Assembly (NCBI RefSeq): GCF_008087625.1
Contig: NZ_CP042997.1
Span: 3,968,001-4,032,000, forward strand
Source of the DNA: Aquisphaera giovannonii
Lineage (GTDB): Bacteria; Planctomycetota; Planctomycetia; Isosphaerales; Isosphaeraceae
DNA length: 64,000 bases
Direction: 5' to 3'
Shown here: in pieces, positions 34,005 through 44,200 of the stretch
Position numbering within the stretch: position 1 is the first letter of the stretch
How the letters are laid out: each line of letters begins with the position of its first letter
The notes under the pieces: generated by a model
Told to the model about the DNA's origin: nothing
The model's input: only the letters and a program-made list of their open reading frames with translations
Databases searched by the model: none
Translations under genes and position numbers: made by a program

Positions 34005-36638
34005 ATGAACTCCCGGAGAATCTGGGCCTCCTGCCGGCCGGTGGTGTGGTGCCTGGCCATGCTCGTCATCCTCGCAGGCCACGGGCGGTCCGCCGACGTC
34101 GAGCGGTGGGGCACGTGGGAGGCGTCGCTCAACGGGCCTCGTGAGGGGAATCCGTACGTCGACGTGGAACTCTCATGCGCTTTCCGCCATGAGGGCGAGA
34201 GCGTGACGGTGCGCGGGTTCTACGACGGCGACGGCGTCTACAAGGTGCGCTTCTCGCCCCCGACGGCGGGGACGTGGAGCTACGAGACCCGCAGCAATCG
34301 GCCCGAGTTGGATGGCAAGTCGGGCTCATTCACGGCCGGTCCGCCCTCGGCGAACAATCACGGGCCGATCCAGGTCTTCCGGACGTTCTACCTCCGATAC
34401 GCCGACGGCTCGCCCTATCACCAGTTCGGCACGACATGCTACGCCTGGGTGCACCAGCCCCGCGAACTCCAGGAGCAGACGCTCCGGACGCTCGCCGCCT
34501 CGCCGTTCAACAAGCTCCGATTCTGCGTCTTCCCCAAGAGCTACTACGTCGCCAACAGGAACGAGCCCGAGCTCTTCGCCTTCCGGAAGCGGGCCGACGG
34601 CAGATTCGACTTCGACCGGCCGGACCCCGAGTTCTGGCGAATGTTCGAGCGTCGCATCCTCAGTCTCCAGGAGCTGGGCATCGAGGCGGACATCATCCTG
34701 TGGCACCCCTACGACCGGTGGGGTTTCTCGGAGATGAGCGACGCCGAGGACGACCGCTACCTGCGGTACTGCATCGCGCGGTTCTCGTCGTATCGCAACG
34801 TCTGGTGGTCGCTCGCGAATGAATACGACTTCATGACGGACCGGCGGCCGGGCGGCCACGGCGGCAACAAGCAGTGGGAAGACTGGGACCGGTTCTTCTC
34901 GATCCTCCAGCAGGAAGACCCGCACGGGCGGCTCCGCAGCATCCACAATGGAACCAAGGTTTACGACCACACGAAGCCCTGGGTGACGCACGCGAGCCTC
35001 CAGACGTCGGACATGAATGGGGGTCGGGCGTTCCGCGAGCGATACCGGAAGCCGGTCATCTACGACGAATGCCGGTACGAGGGCGACCTCAAAGATTCCT
35101 GGGGAAACCTCACGGCGCGCGAGATGGTCCAGCGGTTCTGGCTCGGCACGCTGAGCGGCTGCTACGTCGGCCACGGCGAGACTTACAAGCACCCGAAGGA
35201 CATCCTCTGGTGGTCCAAGGGGGGCGAGCTGCACGGCCAGAGCCCGGAGCGAATCCGATGGCTCAAGGAATTCATGGCCAAGGCCCCGGCCTTCCACGAG
35301 CTCCGGCCCATGGGCGACGGCAAGGGCCGCTTCCTGCTCACCAAGCCCGGCGAGTATTACCTGCTCTCCAGCACGGACTCCGGGGAGCAGACGCTGACGC
35401 TCGCGGGGGACCGGCCGTACAGGGTCGACGCGATCGACCCCTGGGAGATGACCGTCACGCCGGCGGGCACGGCGAAGGCCGGCGAGTTCGCCGTCTCGTC
35501 GCCCAGGCCCGGCCTCGTGTACCGGTTCACGCCCGACGGGCCGGGCGAGGAGGCGCGGCCCGGTGCGAATGACGCCGGGCTCGGGTCGTCGCCTTCGGCC
35601 GCGGCCGATCCGAAGCCGCGGGCGGCCGTCGCGAGGCCCCGCGTGGTCGTCCTGACGGACTTCCCGCCGCTCGACGTCATCCCCGTAGGCGCGGGGCAGG
35701 GCCCCCCCGAGAAGCGGAGCGACCCGGACGACGTGCAATCGATGGTCCGGTTCCTGCTCTACGGGAACGACCTCGAGATCGAGGGCCTGGTGGCCTCGTC
35801 GGCGACCCTGGCCAACGTGGCGAGGAAGCGGAACGTGCTGGACATCCTCGACCTCTACGACCAGGTCGATGAGGGTTTGCGGCGGCGTGACCCCCGATAT
35901 CCCACCGCCGAGGCCCTTCGGTCGGTCACCTGGGAGGGCCGCTCGGGCACCTACGGCAAGCCGGCCGGGGAGCTCGTGGGGGAGGGCAGGGACAGCGAAG
36001 CGTCGGAGGCCATCATCAAGCTCGTGGACCGGCCCGACCCGCGGCCGTTGTGGTTCTGCGTCTGGGGCGGCCCGAGCGACCTGGCCCAGGCCATCTGGAA
36101 GGTGCGGGCGACCCGCAGCCCCGCCGAGCTCGACCGCTTCCTCGGGAAGCTGCGGGTCTACGCGATCGGGAAGCAGGACGGCTCCACGCAGTGGCTGCTC
36201 GACTCGTTCCCGAACCTCTTCGTCATCGTCTCGGAGCGGAACTACATGGGCATGTTCTGGGACATGCACGGTTCCGACCGGAAGCTCGCGGACCTGGCGT
36301 GGGTGGACGAACACATCCGCAACGGGCACGGGCCGCTCGGGGCCATCTATCCGAGGAGCGGCGCCAACCCGCGGACGCCGGGGGTCATCGAGGGGGATTC
36401 GCCGTCGTTCCTGCACCTGGCCGGTGCGGTGCACGGGCGGAACGACCCCGAACGGCCCGACCAGGCGGGCTGGGGCGGACGCTTCATCCGCCCGGACCCC
36501 TCCCGGAATCATTGGTTCGATGACCCGGCCGGGGCGGAGACCGTCTCTCGTTGGCGCGCCGAGGCCCAGCAGGATTTCGCCCGCCGGGCGGACTGGATGC
36601 GGCCCCCCGACGCCGACGGCCTCGACGAGAGGCGCTGA
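34005..36638 (+). CDS. Fusion of DUF5060/DUF4038-type glycosidase with DUF1593 nucleoside-hydrolase-like domain, exported
   Basis: 877 residues. Signal peptide to about residue 30. Residues 32-110 are a DUF5060 beta-sandwich (WGTWEASLNGPREGNPYVDV, GTWSYETRSN). Residues 120-500 are a TIM-barrel of the DUF4038/apiosidase-like kind (FGTTCYAWVHQP, FNKLRFCVFPKSYY, EADIILWHPYDRWGF, NVWWSLANEYDFM with a likely catalytic Glu, KPVIYDECRYEGD with a second Glu). After a Ser/Ala/Pro-rich linker, residues 545-850 form DUF1593 (RVVVLTDFPPLDVIP, SDPDDVQSMVRFLLYGNDLE, PLWFCVWGGPSDLAQAIW, GSDRKLADLAWV). DUF1593 has the calcium-site aspartates of nucleoside hydrolases. The two parts usually occur as separate proteins. 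Start ATG 34005 gives a clean signal peptide. Confidence 0.88.
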   Translation: MNSRRIWASCRPVVWCLAMLVILAGHGRSADVERWGTWEASLNGPREGNPYVDVELSCAFRHEGESVTVRGFYDGDGVYKVRFSPPTAGTWSYETRSNRPELDGKSGSFTAGPPSANNHGPIQVFRTFYLRYADGSPYHQFGTTCYAWVHQPRELQEQTLRTLAASPFNKLRFCVFPKSYYVANRNEPELFAFRKRADGRFDFDRPDPEFWRMFERRILSLQELGIEADIILWHPYDRWGFSEMSDAEDDRYLRYCIARFSSYRNVWWSLANEYDFMTDRRPGGHGGNKQWEDWDRFFSILQQEDPHGRLRSIHNGTKVYDHTKPWVTHASLQTSDMNGGRAFRERYRKPVIYDECRYEGDLKDSWGNLTAREMVQRFWLGTLSGCYVGHGETYKHPKDILWWSKGGELHGQSPERIRWLKEFMAKAPAFHELRPMGDGKGRFLLTKPGEYYLLSSTDSGEQTLTLAGDRPYRVDAIDPWEMTVTPAGTAKAGEFAVSSPRPGLVYRFTPDGPGEEARPGANDAGLGSSPSAAADPKPRAAVARPRVVVLTDFPPLDVIPVGAGQGPPEKRSDPDDVQSMVRFLLYGNDLEIEGLVASSATLANVARKRNVLDILDLYDQVDEGLRRRDPRYPTAEALRSVTWEGRSGTYGKPAGELVGEGRDSEASEAIIKLVDRPDPRPLWFCVWGGPSDLAQAIWKVRATRSPAELDRFLGKLRVYAIGKQDGSTQWLLDSFPNLFVIVSERNYMGMFWDMHGSDRKLADLAWVDEHIRNGHGPLGAIYPRSGANPRTPGVIEGDSPSFLHLAGAVHGRNDPERPDQAGWGGRFIRPDPSRNHWFDDPAGAETVSRWRAEAQQDFARRADWMRPPDADGLDERR

Positions 36639-36683
36639 CCGGGACGAGGAGGTGGGCCGCTGGAGTCGCCTCGCCGACACCGC

Positions 36684-37238
36684 TCACCCCGCCCGGAACA
36701 GCCACCGGACCACGGTGATGAACCCGATGAGCAGGAGCAGCAGGACGCCGAGCAGGACCACGGCAACCGCGATGATCCATCCCCAGGGTATCCGGATGGG
36801 CGCCAGGCCGATCGGGATCGGAACCGCCGTCCCCGGTGGCAGGCCCTCGGCGCCGTGCCGGTGGAGGTAGGGCTCCAGGAGCCGCAGGTTGCGGGTGTTC
36901 GCCTTGAACGCCACGTCGAACAGGTCGCCGAGGAGGGGGATCGCCCCGACGGCCGTGTCGAGCAGCACGTTGCCGACCATCCTCGCCGCCACGGCCGGGG
37001 GCACCCGGTAGCGGCCGAGGGCGACCAGCACCAGCCCGGCCTGGACCAGCCCGGTCATGACGTCGCCGCCCAGCGGCAGCAGGCCGAGCAGGGCGTCGAG
37101 CCCGAAGCGGACCCTCGTGCCGGGGATCCCCACGGCCCGGTCCATCAGCCAGGCCAGCCGGCCCAGCAGCTGGGCGACGGGATCGAGATAAGGCTCCCGG
37201 GATAACTCCGATGCCGGCTTGTTGGCGAGCTTGCTCAT
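36684..37238 (-). CDS. DUF4112 membrane protein
   Basis: 184 residues. The N-terminal DUF4112 domain includes RLAWLMDRAVGIPGTRVRFG, LDALLGLLPLGGDVMTGLVQ and VGNVLLDTAVGAIPLLGDLF, with the repeated P-L-x-G-D signature that probably sits at membrane re-entrant hairpins. The last 40 residues contain one long hydrophobic helix (WIIAVAVVLLGVLLLLLIGF). Function is unknown. ATG 37238 starts the conserved part; the frame is open upstream with no coding character. Convergent with the fusion glycosidase gene. Confidence 0.9.
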   Translation of the reverse strand: MSKLANKPASELSREPYLDPVAQLLGRLAWLMDRAVGIPGTRVRFGLDALLGLLPLGGDVMTGLVQAGLVLVALGRYRVPPAVAARMVGNVLLDTAVGAIPLLGDLFDVAFKANTRNLRLLEPYLHRHGAEGLPPGTAVPIPIGLAPIRIPWGWIIAVAVVLLGVLLLLLIGFITVVRWLFRAG

Positions 37239-37377
37239 GCGGTCCTCGGTCGCTCCCTGTCCGAGAGGGCCGGGGCGAGTGTTCGGAAGGCACGGATCGG
37301 GTACAGGTTCTCCCATCCGTCCCAGGCGAGATGCAACTTCGAAGCCGCCGAGCAGGCCACAGGCGGGCTGGCCCGCA

Positions 37378-40300
37378 TCATTTCCCTCCCGGCCCGCCCC
37401 CGAACGCCACCTTGCCGCCGACGATGGTCATCACGACCTTCGAGGCGAGCAACTCCTCCGGGCTGACGCGGAAGAGGTCCCGGTCCACGACCGTCAGGTC
37501 CGCCTGCATCCCCGGCCGGAGGATCCCCGCGCGGCCCTCCGCGAACCCGGCGAAGGCGGCCCCCGCCGTGAAGGCCCTCAGCGTCTCCTCGAGCGAGAGC
37601 GTCTGTTCGGGGTGCCAGCCGCCTTCGGGCCTGCCCTCCGCATCCCGGCGGGTGATCGCGGCGTAGATGCCCCAGAACGGGTTCACGACCTCCACCGGGA
37701 AGTCGCTGCCGAAGGCGAGCGGCACCCTCTCGTCCAGGAACCAGCGCCAGGCGTAGGCGCCCTTGGAACGCTCGGTGCCGAGCCGCGCGTCGGCCCAGCG
37801 CAGGTCGTCGCTGGCGTGCGAGGGCTGCATCGAGGCGATCACTCCGAGTGCCGCGAACCGCTTCACGTCCCCGCGGCGGACGACCTGGGCGTGCTCGATC
37901 CGCGGCCGCGGGTCCTTCGCCTGCGGCACGGCCTTCCGCGCGGCGGCGTAGGCGTCCAGCACGAGCGCATTGCCCCGGTCGCCGATCGCGTGGGTCGCGA
38001 CCTGCCAGCCGTTGGCGAGGGCGAGGGTCGCGACCTGCTCGATGGACTTCGGGTCGAGCAGCATCAGCCCGCGGTTCTTCGGGTCGTCCGCGTAGGGCTC
38101 GAAGAGGAGGGCGCCGCGGGAGCCCATCGCGCCGTCCACGAACAGCTTCACGCCCCGCATCTCGAACCGCGAGCCCGGGGTGGGCGTGATCGGCCGGTGC
38201 GCGAGCTTCTCCAGGATGCCGCGATCGGGCGCCGACGCCATGGCGTAGACCCGCAATACCAGCTCGCCCGAGCGGTCGAGCTCGCGGTAGACCTTCTCCT
38301 CCGTCGTCGAGATCCCGGCGTCGTGCACGCCCGTCAGGCCGGCGGCGAGGATGAGCCTCTGGGCCGCGAGGATCCGCCGCCGGATGTCCGCCTCAGACGC
38401 CGGAGGGACCACCTTATCGATGAGGCTCATGCCCTCGTCGATGAAGACGCCCGTCGGCCGGCCCTCGGCATCACGATGGACCTTGCCCCCCGCGGGATCC
38501 TTCGTATCCTTGCCGACGCCCGCCCGGCGCATCGCCTCGGAGTTGGCCCAGCCGGCGTGGCCGTCCACCCGGCGGAGCCAGACGGGCCGGACGGGGACGG
38601 CGGCGTCGAGCGCGGCCGCGGCCGGGAAGGCCCCGCCCGGCCACAGGCTCTGGTCCCAGTTCCGGCCGCCGATCCAGCCGTTGCCCGTCGCGACCGACGC
38701 CCGGGCCTTGACCCGGCGGGCGACCTCCTCGGGCGAGCGGACGTCGCGCAGGTCCACCTCCTCCAGGGTCCTGCCCAGCGACTCGACGTGGCCGTGGGCA
38801 TCGACGAGGCCGGGCATGGCGAAGGCCGAGGGGTTCTCCACCACGACGGTCTTCGGCCCGCGGAATCGGTCGACCTCCGCGCGGGTCCCGATGGCGGCGA
38901 CGAGCCCCGCGCGGAGGGCGATCGCCTCGGCCCGGGGATTGGCGTCGTCGCCGGTCCAGATCCGCCCGGCGACCAGGATCAGGTCCGCCGGCCCGTCCGA
39001 TTGCCGCCGCAGGGCGCGCCCGGGGAGCTTCGCCGAGGACAGCGGCTTGACCGTCGGCCGTCCGTCGGCGATCAGGGCCACGCCGTTGACGAGCAGGAAC
39101 CGGACGCCCGGCGCGTAGACCGTCGGGTCGTCGAAGGTCGCTGCGTCGCGGAAGGTGGCGGGGTCGAACGCGACGATGTCCGCGTAGTTGCCGACCCGCA
39201 GGGTCCCCCGCTCCGGCAGGCCGAGGATCTCCGCGGGGAGCCCGCTGCACGAGCGGACGGCCTGCTCCAGGCTCATCATGCGGTCGTCGAGGGCGTAGCG
39301 GATCTTGCGGGGGAACGTCCCGTAGGCACGGGGGTGCGGCCGGTCCCCCTTGCCGGGGACGTGCGTCGAGGCGTCCGAGGCCGTCGCCACGAAGTCGTGC
39401 CGCATGATCTCTCGGACGTCCTCCTCGGACATCCCGAAGCCGATCGCCTGCGCGCCGCCGTGGCGCTGGATCTCCATCACGACGTCGAGCGGGGTGACGC
39501 CCTCGGCCCGGGCGATCTGCACGAGGTCCTTGCCGTTCCAGGCCGGGCGGGGCTGGTAACGGGCGATCCGGACGGCGGCGCCGCCGTCGCGGCGGTCGAG
39601 CTCCTTCTGGATCTCGGCCCGGAGCAGGGGCCCTCGCGAGGGGTCGGCCGCCATCGCGGCGAAGTCGTCGCCGGAGCCGCGGATCGCCCAGTGCGGGACG
39701 ACCATCGCGCCGAGCTTCGTGGACGAGGCGATGTACGGGTACTGGTCCGCCGTGACCTTCTGCCCGGCCTTCCTCGCCGCCTCGACGCGCGCCACCAGGT
39801 CGGCCGCCCTCCCCCAGTTGGCCCGGCCGTTGGCCTTCAGGTGCGAGATGTGGACCGGCAGCCCGGCCTGCTTGCCGATGAGGATGGCCTCGTCCACGGC
39901 GTCGAACAGGCCCTCCTCCTCGCTGCGGATGTGCGAGGCATACAGGCCGCCGGCCGCGCCGACGACCCGGGCGACATCCACGAGCTCCGCGGTCCTCGCG
40001 TAGCGGCTAGGGACGTAGATCAGGCCCGAGGCCATGCCCCAGGCCCCGGCGTCCATGCCCCTGGCGGCGAGGTGCCTCATCCGGTCCAGCTCGCCGCGAT
40101 TCGACGGCCGGTCGGCCGTCTGCATGACGGCGTACCGCAGGCTCCCCTGAGGGATCAGGTGGGCCACGTTCGTCCCGGCGCCGCGGGCGTCGACGGCGGC
40201 CAGGTACTTCGCCACGTCGATCGGCCCGGAGCCGCAGTTGCCCGTGACGACGGTGGTGACGCCCTGGGTCAGGAAGTTCAGGTTGAGCCGGGTCTCCTTC

Positions 40301-40617
40301 GCGGTGATGCCGTCGTCGGAGTGCGTGTGCAGGTCGATGAACCCCGGCGCCACGACCAGCGAGGACACGTCGACGACCTTCGTCCCCGCCGCGACGGGGA
40401 ACGTGCCCAGGGCGACGATCCGGTCCCCGCGCACGGCCACGTCGCCGCGCCTCGCGGGCGCCCCGGTGCCGTCGATCAGCGTGCCGCCGCGGAGGACGTA
40501 GTCGGCCCGGATCGGCGTGGGCTCGCTCGCGACGGCGGTTGTCGCGGCCGTCCACGACGCGAGGAGGGCCAGCAGTGTCGCGGTCCGGGCCGGGGCCGTC
40601 ATCACCGAGCACGCCAT
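37378..40617 (-). CDS. Fusion of D-aminoacylase-type and YtcJ-type amidohydrolases, exported
   Basis: 1079 residues. Signal peptide to about residue 30. First half (33-540): N-acyl-D-amino-acid deacylase type, with LRGGTLIDGTGAPARRGDVA, APGFIDLHTHSDD (metal HxH), TVVTGNCGSGP (the family Cys), LYASHIRSEEEGLFDA, LPVHISHLKANGRANWGR, TADQYPYIASSTKL and ASDASTHVPG. Second half (about 555-1079): YtcJ/NfdA-like amidohydrolase with GRIWTGDDANPRAEAIAL, PGLVDAHGHVESLG (second HxH), GWIGGRNWDQSLWPGG, VHDAGISTTEEK, RGVKLFVDGAMGSRGALLFE-like segment, TLALANGWQVATHAIGDRGN and LAFGSDFPVEVVNPFWGIY. Each half has its own complete metal site. The two families are normally separate proteins. The start is ATG 40617; 40602 is possible. 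Confidence 0.92.
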   Translation of the reverse strand: MACSVMTAPARTATLLALLASWTAATTAVASEPTPIRADYVLRGGTLIDGTGAPARRGDVAVRGDRIVALGTFPVAAGTKVVDVSSLVVAPGFIDLHTHSDDGITAKETRLNLNFLTQGVTTVVTGNCGSGPIDVAKYLAAVDARGAGTNVAHLIPQGSLRYAVMQTADRPSNRGELDRMRHLAARGMDAGAWGMASGLIYVPSRYARTAELVDVARVVGAAGGLYASHIRSEEEGLFDAVDEAILIGKQAGLPVHISHLKANGRANWGRAADLVARVEAARKAGQKVTADQYPYIASSTKLGAMVVPHWAIRGSGDDFAAMAADPSRGPLLRAEIQKELDRRDGGAAVRIARYQPRPAWNGKDLVQIARAEGVTPLDVVMEIQRHGGAQAIGFGMSEEDVREIMRHDFVATASDASTHVPGKGDRPHPRAYGTFPRKIRYALDDRMMSLEQAVRSCSGLPAEILGLPERGTLRVGNYADIVAFDPATFRDAATFDDPTVYAPGVRFLLVNGVALIADGRPTVKPLSSAKLPGRALRRQSDGPADLILVAGRIWTGDDANPRAEAIALRAGLVAAIGTRAEVDRFRGPKTVVVENPSAFAMPGLVDAHGHVESLGRTLEEVDLRDVRSPEEVARRVKARASVATGNGWIGGRNWDQSLWPGGAFPAAAALDAAVPVRPVWLRRVDGHAGWANSEAMRRAGVGKDTKDPAGGKVHRDAEGRPTGVFIDEGMSLIDKVVPPASEADIRRRILAAQRLILAAGLTGVHDAGISTTEEKVYRELDRSGELVLRVYAMASAPDRGILEKLAHRPITPTPGSRFEMRGVKLFVDGAMGSRGALLFEPYADDPKNRGLMLLDPKSIEQVATLALANGWQVATHAIGDRGNALVLDAYAAARKAVPQAKDPRPRIEHAQVVRRGDVKRFAALGVIASMQPSHASDDLRWADARLGTERSKGAYAWRWFLDERVPLAFGSDFPVEVVNPFWGIYAAITRRDAEGRPEGGWHPEQTLSLEETLRAFTAGAAFAGFAEGRAGILRPGMQADLTVVDRDLFRVSPEELLASKVVMTIVGGKVAFGGGPGGK

Positions 40618-40671
40618 CTCGCAGACCCCATGTGGTGGGACGTGGTCGTCATCGACGCGGGGGGAATCGGG

Positions 40672-41100
40672 CTATTTCTTGGCTCGCTTGTAGGTCACGA
40701 CCAGCACGGCCGGGCCCGTCTTCGTCGTGAAGGCGGTGGGGCGTTCCTGGCCCGGCTTGGCGAAGGCGAGCTTGAGCGTGTCGCCCTGGATCTCGTAGAT
40801 GCCCGGGGAGGTCTGGTCCTCGTACGGCCCGTCGCGGTCCCAGGTGTTGATCGACCTCGGCGTCCGGGAAGGGTCGAGCGTGACGATCCCGCGCCGGTGG
40901 ACGCGATCGCCGTCCATGAGGGTGACCTTGTTCCCTTCGTAGCGGGCGGTCCAGCCCTTGAAGTCCTCGGCCGGGACCGTCTCCTTCTCGCGCTCCATGG
41001 CCACGACCTCCCAGGTCCCCTGGAGGGCCTTCAGGTCGTCGGCGGGCGGGTCGCCGCCCAGGGCCGCGAGCGAAATCGCCAGCATCACGGTCGTGCTCAT
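40672..41100 (-). CDS. TIGR03067 domain-containing exported protein
   Basis: 142 residues. A short hydrophobic N-terminus (STTVMLAISLAALGGD) is followed by the TIGR03067 beta-barrel: LKALQGTWEVVAMEREKE, KVTLMDGDRV, GIVTLDPSRTPRSINTWD, SPGIYEIQGDTLKLAFA and ERPTAFTTKTGPAVLVVTYK. The family is found almost only in planctomycetes and relatives; function is unknown, though the fold resembles lipocalin-like barrels. ATG 41100 follows CAGGAG. It lies 54 bases upstream of the amidohydrolase fusion gene on the same strand, so it may be co-transcribed. Confidence 0.92.
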   Translation of the reverse strand: MSTTVMLAISLAALGGDPPADDLKALQGTWEVVAMEREKETVPAEDFKGWTARYEGNKVTLMDGDRVHRRGIVTLDPSRTPRSINTWDRDGPYEDQTSPGIYEIQGDTLKLAFAKPGQERPTAFTTKTGPAVLVVTYKRAKK

Positions 41101-41266
41101 CGTCAGCTCCTGCCGTCCATTCGGGGGTCTCTGGCCGGGCGAGCCCACATGATACACGAACCGCACGCGAGTGCGAGTCGCGGGCGGGCCGCCCCGTCGG
41201 CGTCGATGGGCCCCCGCGAAGGGAGGGGCTGGCGCGACGAGGGTGGCGAGGGGACCGGGATCGGGA

Positions 41267-44200
41267 TCACGAGATGGTGCCGGATGCTCGATGCCACCGG
41301 CGGAAGGGCCCGCGGGCGAGCAGCCGGTGAAGTGCCGAGGAAGACGAGACGACCTCGACCTTCGGCCAGTCGCAGTCGATCGCCCGGGCGGCCTCGGGGC
41401 TCGCGGCGATTGCCATCGGCCATGCCATGAGGCCGCAACGTTGCATCATCATGTGGATCGGGCCGCAGATCCCCGGGGTGAGCGCGTCGATGAGGACGTT
41501 CAGGGCGTCGAACTCCGGCCCTCCGTCGAGATACCTCGTCGAGAACGCCGCACGCCCGCCGTCGCCCGTCGCGACGCCCGCCCAGCCGCCCGCGTCCTCG
41601 ACGGCCCCGGCTTCCCTCAGGACCCGGCGGATGCCTTCGCGCTGGGCCGGGATGAAGGGGACGAGGTCGATCCTATGACCGGCGGTGTCGCGGAATCGCC
41701 ACCGAGCGACCGTGGGCGTGACGAGCTGCACGAAGCGGGCCGCGGGGTCTGCGGGCTCGCGAGCCAGGTCCAGCGGGAACCCGTCGAGGTCGGTATCCGC
41801 CGGCGCGCCGAGCCACCACAGGGCCTCGCGGATCAGGCGAATGGCCGGCTCGGGCTCCCCCCGGATCCCGATCGCGAACGAGTCCTCCGTCTCGACGTCC
41901 CCGCAAGACATCGACCCGGTGACGTCGAAGGAGCCCATCCCGCACGCGTTCAGGAGCCTACCCAGGGTGTCGGAGAGCACCTTGCCGACCTGGCCCGGCA
42001 GCGGCCGCTGCTCGTCGACGAGCGAGAGCGAAAGGTCGAGCGAGATGTCGGGCGGTGGCGTCGCGTCGCGGAATTCGATGCCCTCGACGATGTCCTCTTC
42101 GTCCTCGTCCGGCTCCGGCAGGGTCGGAAGGATCGCAGGGGGCTCCTCTTCGTCGACCCTCATCGCCGCAGAGGTGGGCAAGCGGACCTGCTGCATCCCG
42201 CGTCGTCCCGGCTCGGCCTCCCGCTCGTTGAGCTCGTAGGGGCCCTGCCGGAAGTCATGGTCGTTGAGCGGGGTCGCTTCGTCGAATCCGGGAGACTCGA
42301 TGTAGTCGCTGATCCCGGAGAAATCGCCGCACGACGCGCGGAACGCGGGCCGCATGCCCTCCGCCCCCCGCAACGCGTCGATCCCCTGCTTGCTGAAGCC
42401 CGGCGAGTACGCGGCCCCGTGGTACTCGTCCACGCAGCCGCTGAACAGGGCGTCGAGGCGTGCGAGCGATGGCGAGGAGGCGAGCGCCCGCGCGGCCTCG
42501 TCGTTGAAAGTGAACGCGCGGCTGTTCCAGCAGTCCTGTTCCAGGTCGAGCTCCACCAGCCGGCCGAGGTGCGGCGAGCCGGCCAGCGCGATCAGGCCGC
42601 GATCGCCGATCGCGTTGTCGCGCAGGCCGAGCTCCCACACCCTCGCCAGGACGGGCCAGCCCGCAAGCGCCGCCGCGCCACGAGGGCCGATGCTGTTGTA
42701 ACCCAGTTGAAGCGATCGCAGGGCCGGCGCCCGGTCGACGCGGGCCAGCGATTCGATCGCCGCGTCGTCGAGCCGGCAATGGGAGAGGCCGAGCTGCCTG
42801 AGCGTGCGCCAGAGCGGCGAACCGACGGACCCTCGCGCGATGGCGGCGGCGGTGAACGCGTTGTCGGACAGGTCCAGCTCCTCCAGGGTTCGCAGCTGGG
42901 GCGACCCGAAGATGGCGATCAGCGCGTCGTCCGTCAGGTGGCCGTTCCGCAGCCGGAGCCGCGTGAGCTGCCGGGCATTCCTGCTCTCGGCCCAGGCGGC
43001 GGCCCCCTCGTCCCGGATCGGCTGCTGCCCGATGTTCCAGTAGTAGGGGTTGATCTCGGGACCGCTCAGGTCGAGGGTCCGCAGGTGGGGCATGTCCACG
43101 CCCGCCAACCGCGCGGCGCCCTGCCCGTCGATCCGATTGGCCGACAGGTCCAGGTGCCGCAGCGAGGCCATGCAGGGCGAATCGCAGAGGGCGGCCGCAC
43201 CGTCCCCCTTGCAATAGACGTCCACGAGCTCGAGGGTTTCCAGCCGGTCCCCGAGCGCCGGCGCGAGGGCGGCGATGCCGGCGTCGCCCAGGGGTAGCCG
43301 CTTCAGGCAGAGCCGCTTGAGACGCCGCAGGAGCTTCGACGCGATCAGGGTTTCCAGCCCGAGCCGGCCCAGCCCCTCCCGACCCCAGTAGCCCATCGTA
43401 TAGCCGAGGATGGTGAGCTCCTCCAGTTGCTCGAGCCCGGCATGGCGGAAGAAGGCCTCGGCGGCGGCCTCGTCCGCCTCGATGACGTTGCCCAGGAAGG
43501 GCTCGAACGGCGAACTGCCGCTGAATCCGCAGCGGAACGCGAGCGACAGGGACGTGAGGCCCGCCAGCTCGGGGCGCCTCGCCAGCGTCCGCGACTCGTC
43601 GATCGAGCGGACGATCACGGCCGCCGACCGCAGGTGCGGCAGGTCGGTCCTCTCCCACACCGCGATGAGGTCCGGGGAGCGGAGGGTCAAGTGCCGGAGG
43701 GGGCCCGGATCGTCGAGCTTCGGCACGATCCGGCTGGCATCCGCGCGATGCACGAGGGAGTCGTCCAGGTCGCGGACCTCGAAGGATTCCAGCGTCCGCC
43801 ACAGCGGCGACCCGGCCAGCGCGCGCACCTCGCCGTCGCCGCGACGGTCCGTCGCCCGCAGCACCTTGAGGGCGGGGAAGGTTTGCGGGCGATGATGGAG
43901 CAAGGAGAGGTCCGGGGACTCGGAATACCGCGGGATCTCCAGCTCGGTGATGTGGTCGAGATCCGCACGCCGGGCGAGTCGCGCCAGGTCGATCGTGCCC
44001 TTGATGAGGTGGCCGCTCTCCAGTTGCAGCGCGCGGGCCAGCCGCCACGTCGGCGGCACGGCGCCTTTCGTGGCCGCCTTGCACCAGGACCACGGTGCCA
44101 GGCGGACCGCATCGGGCCACCGGCTCAGGAGCCTCCCGGCGTACTCGATCGCCCCTGCCCGATCGCCGCCCGTCCAGGTGTCGAGCAGGGCCACGATGGC

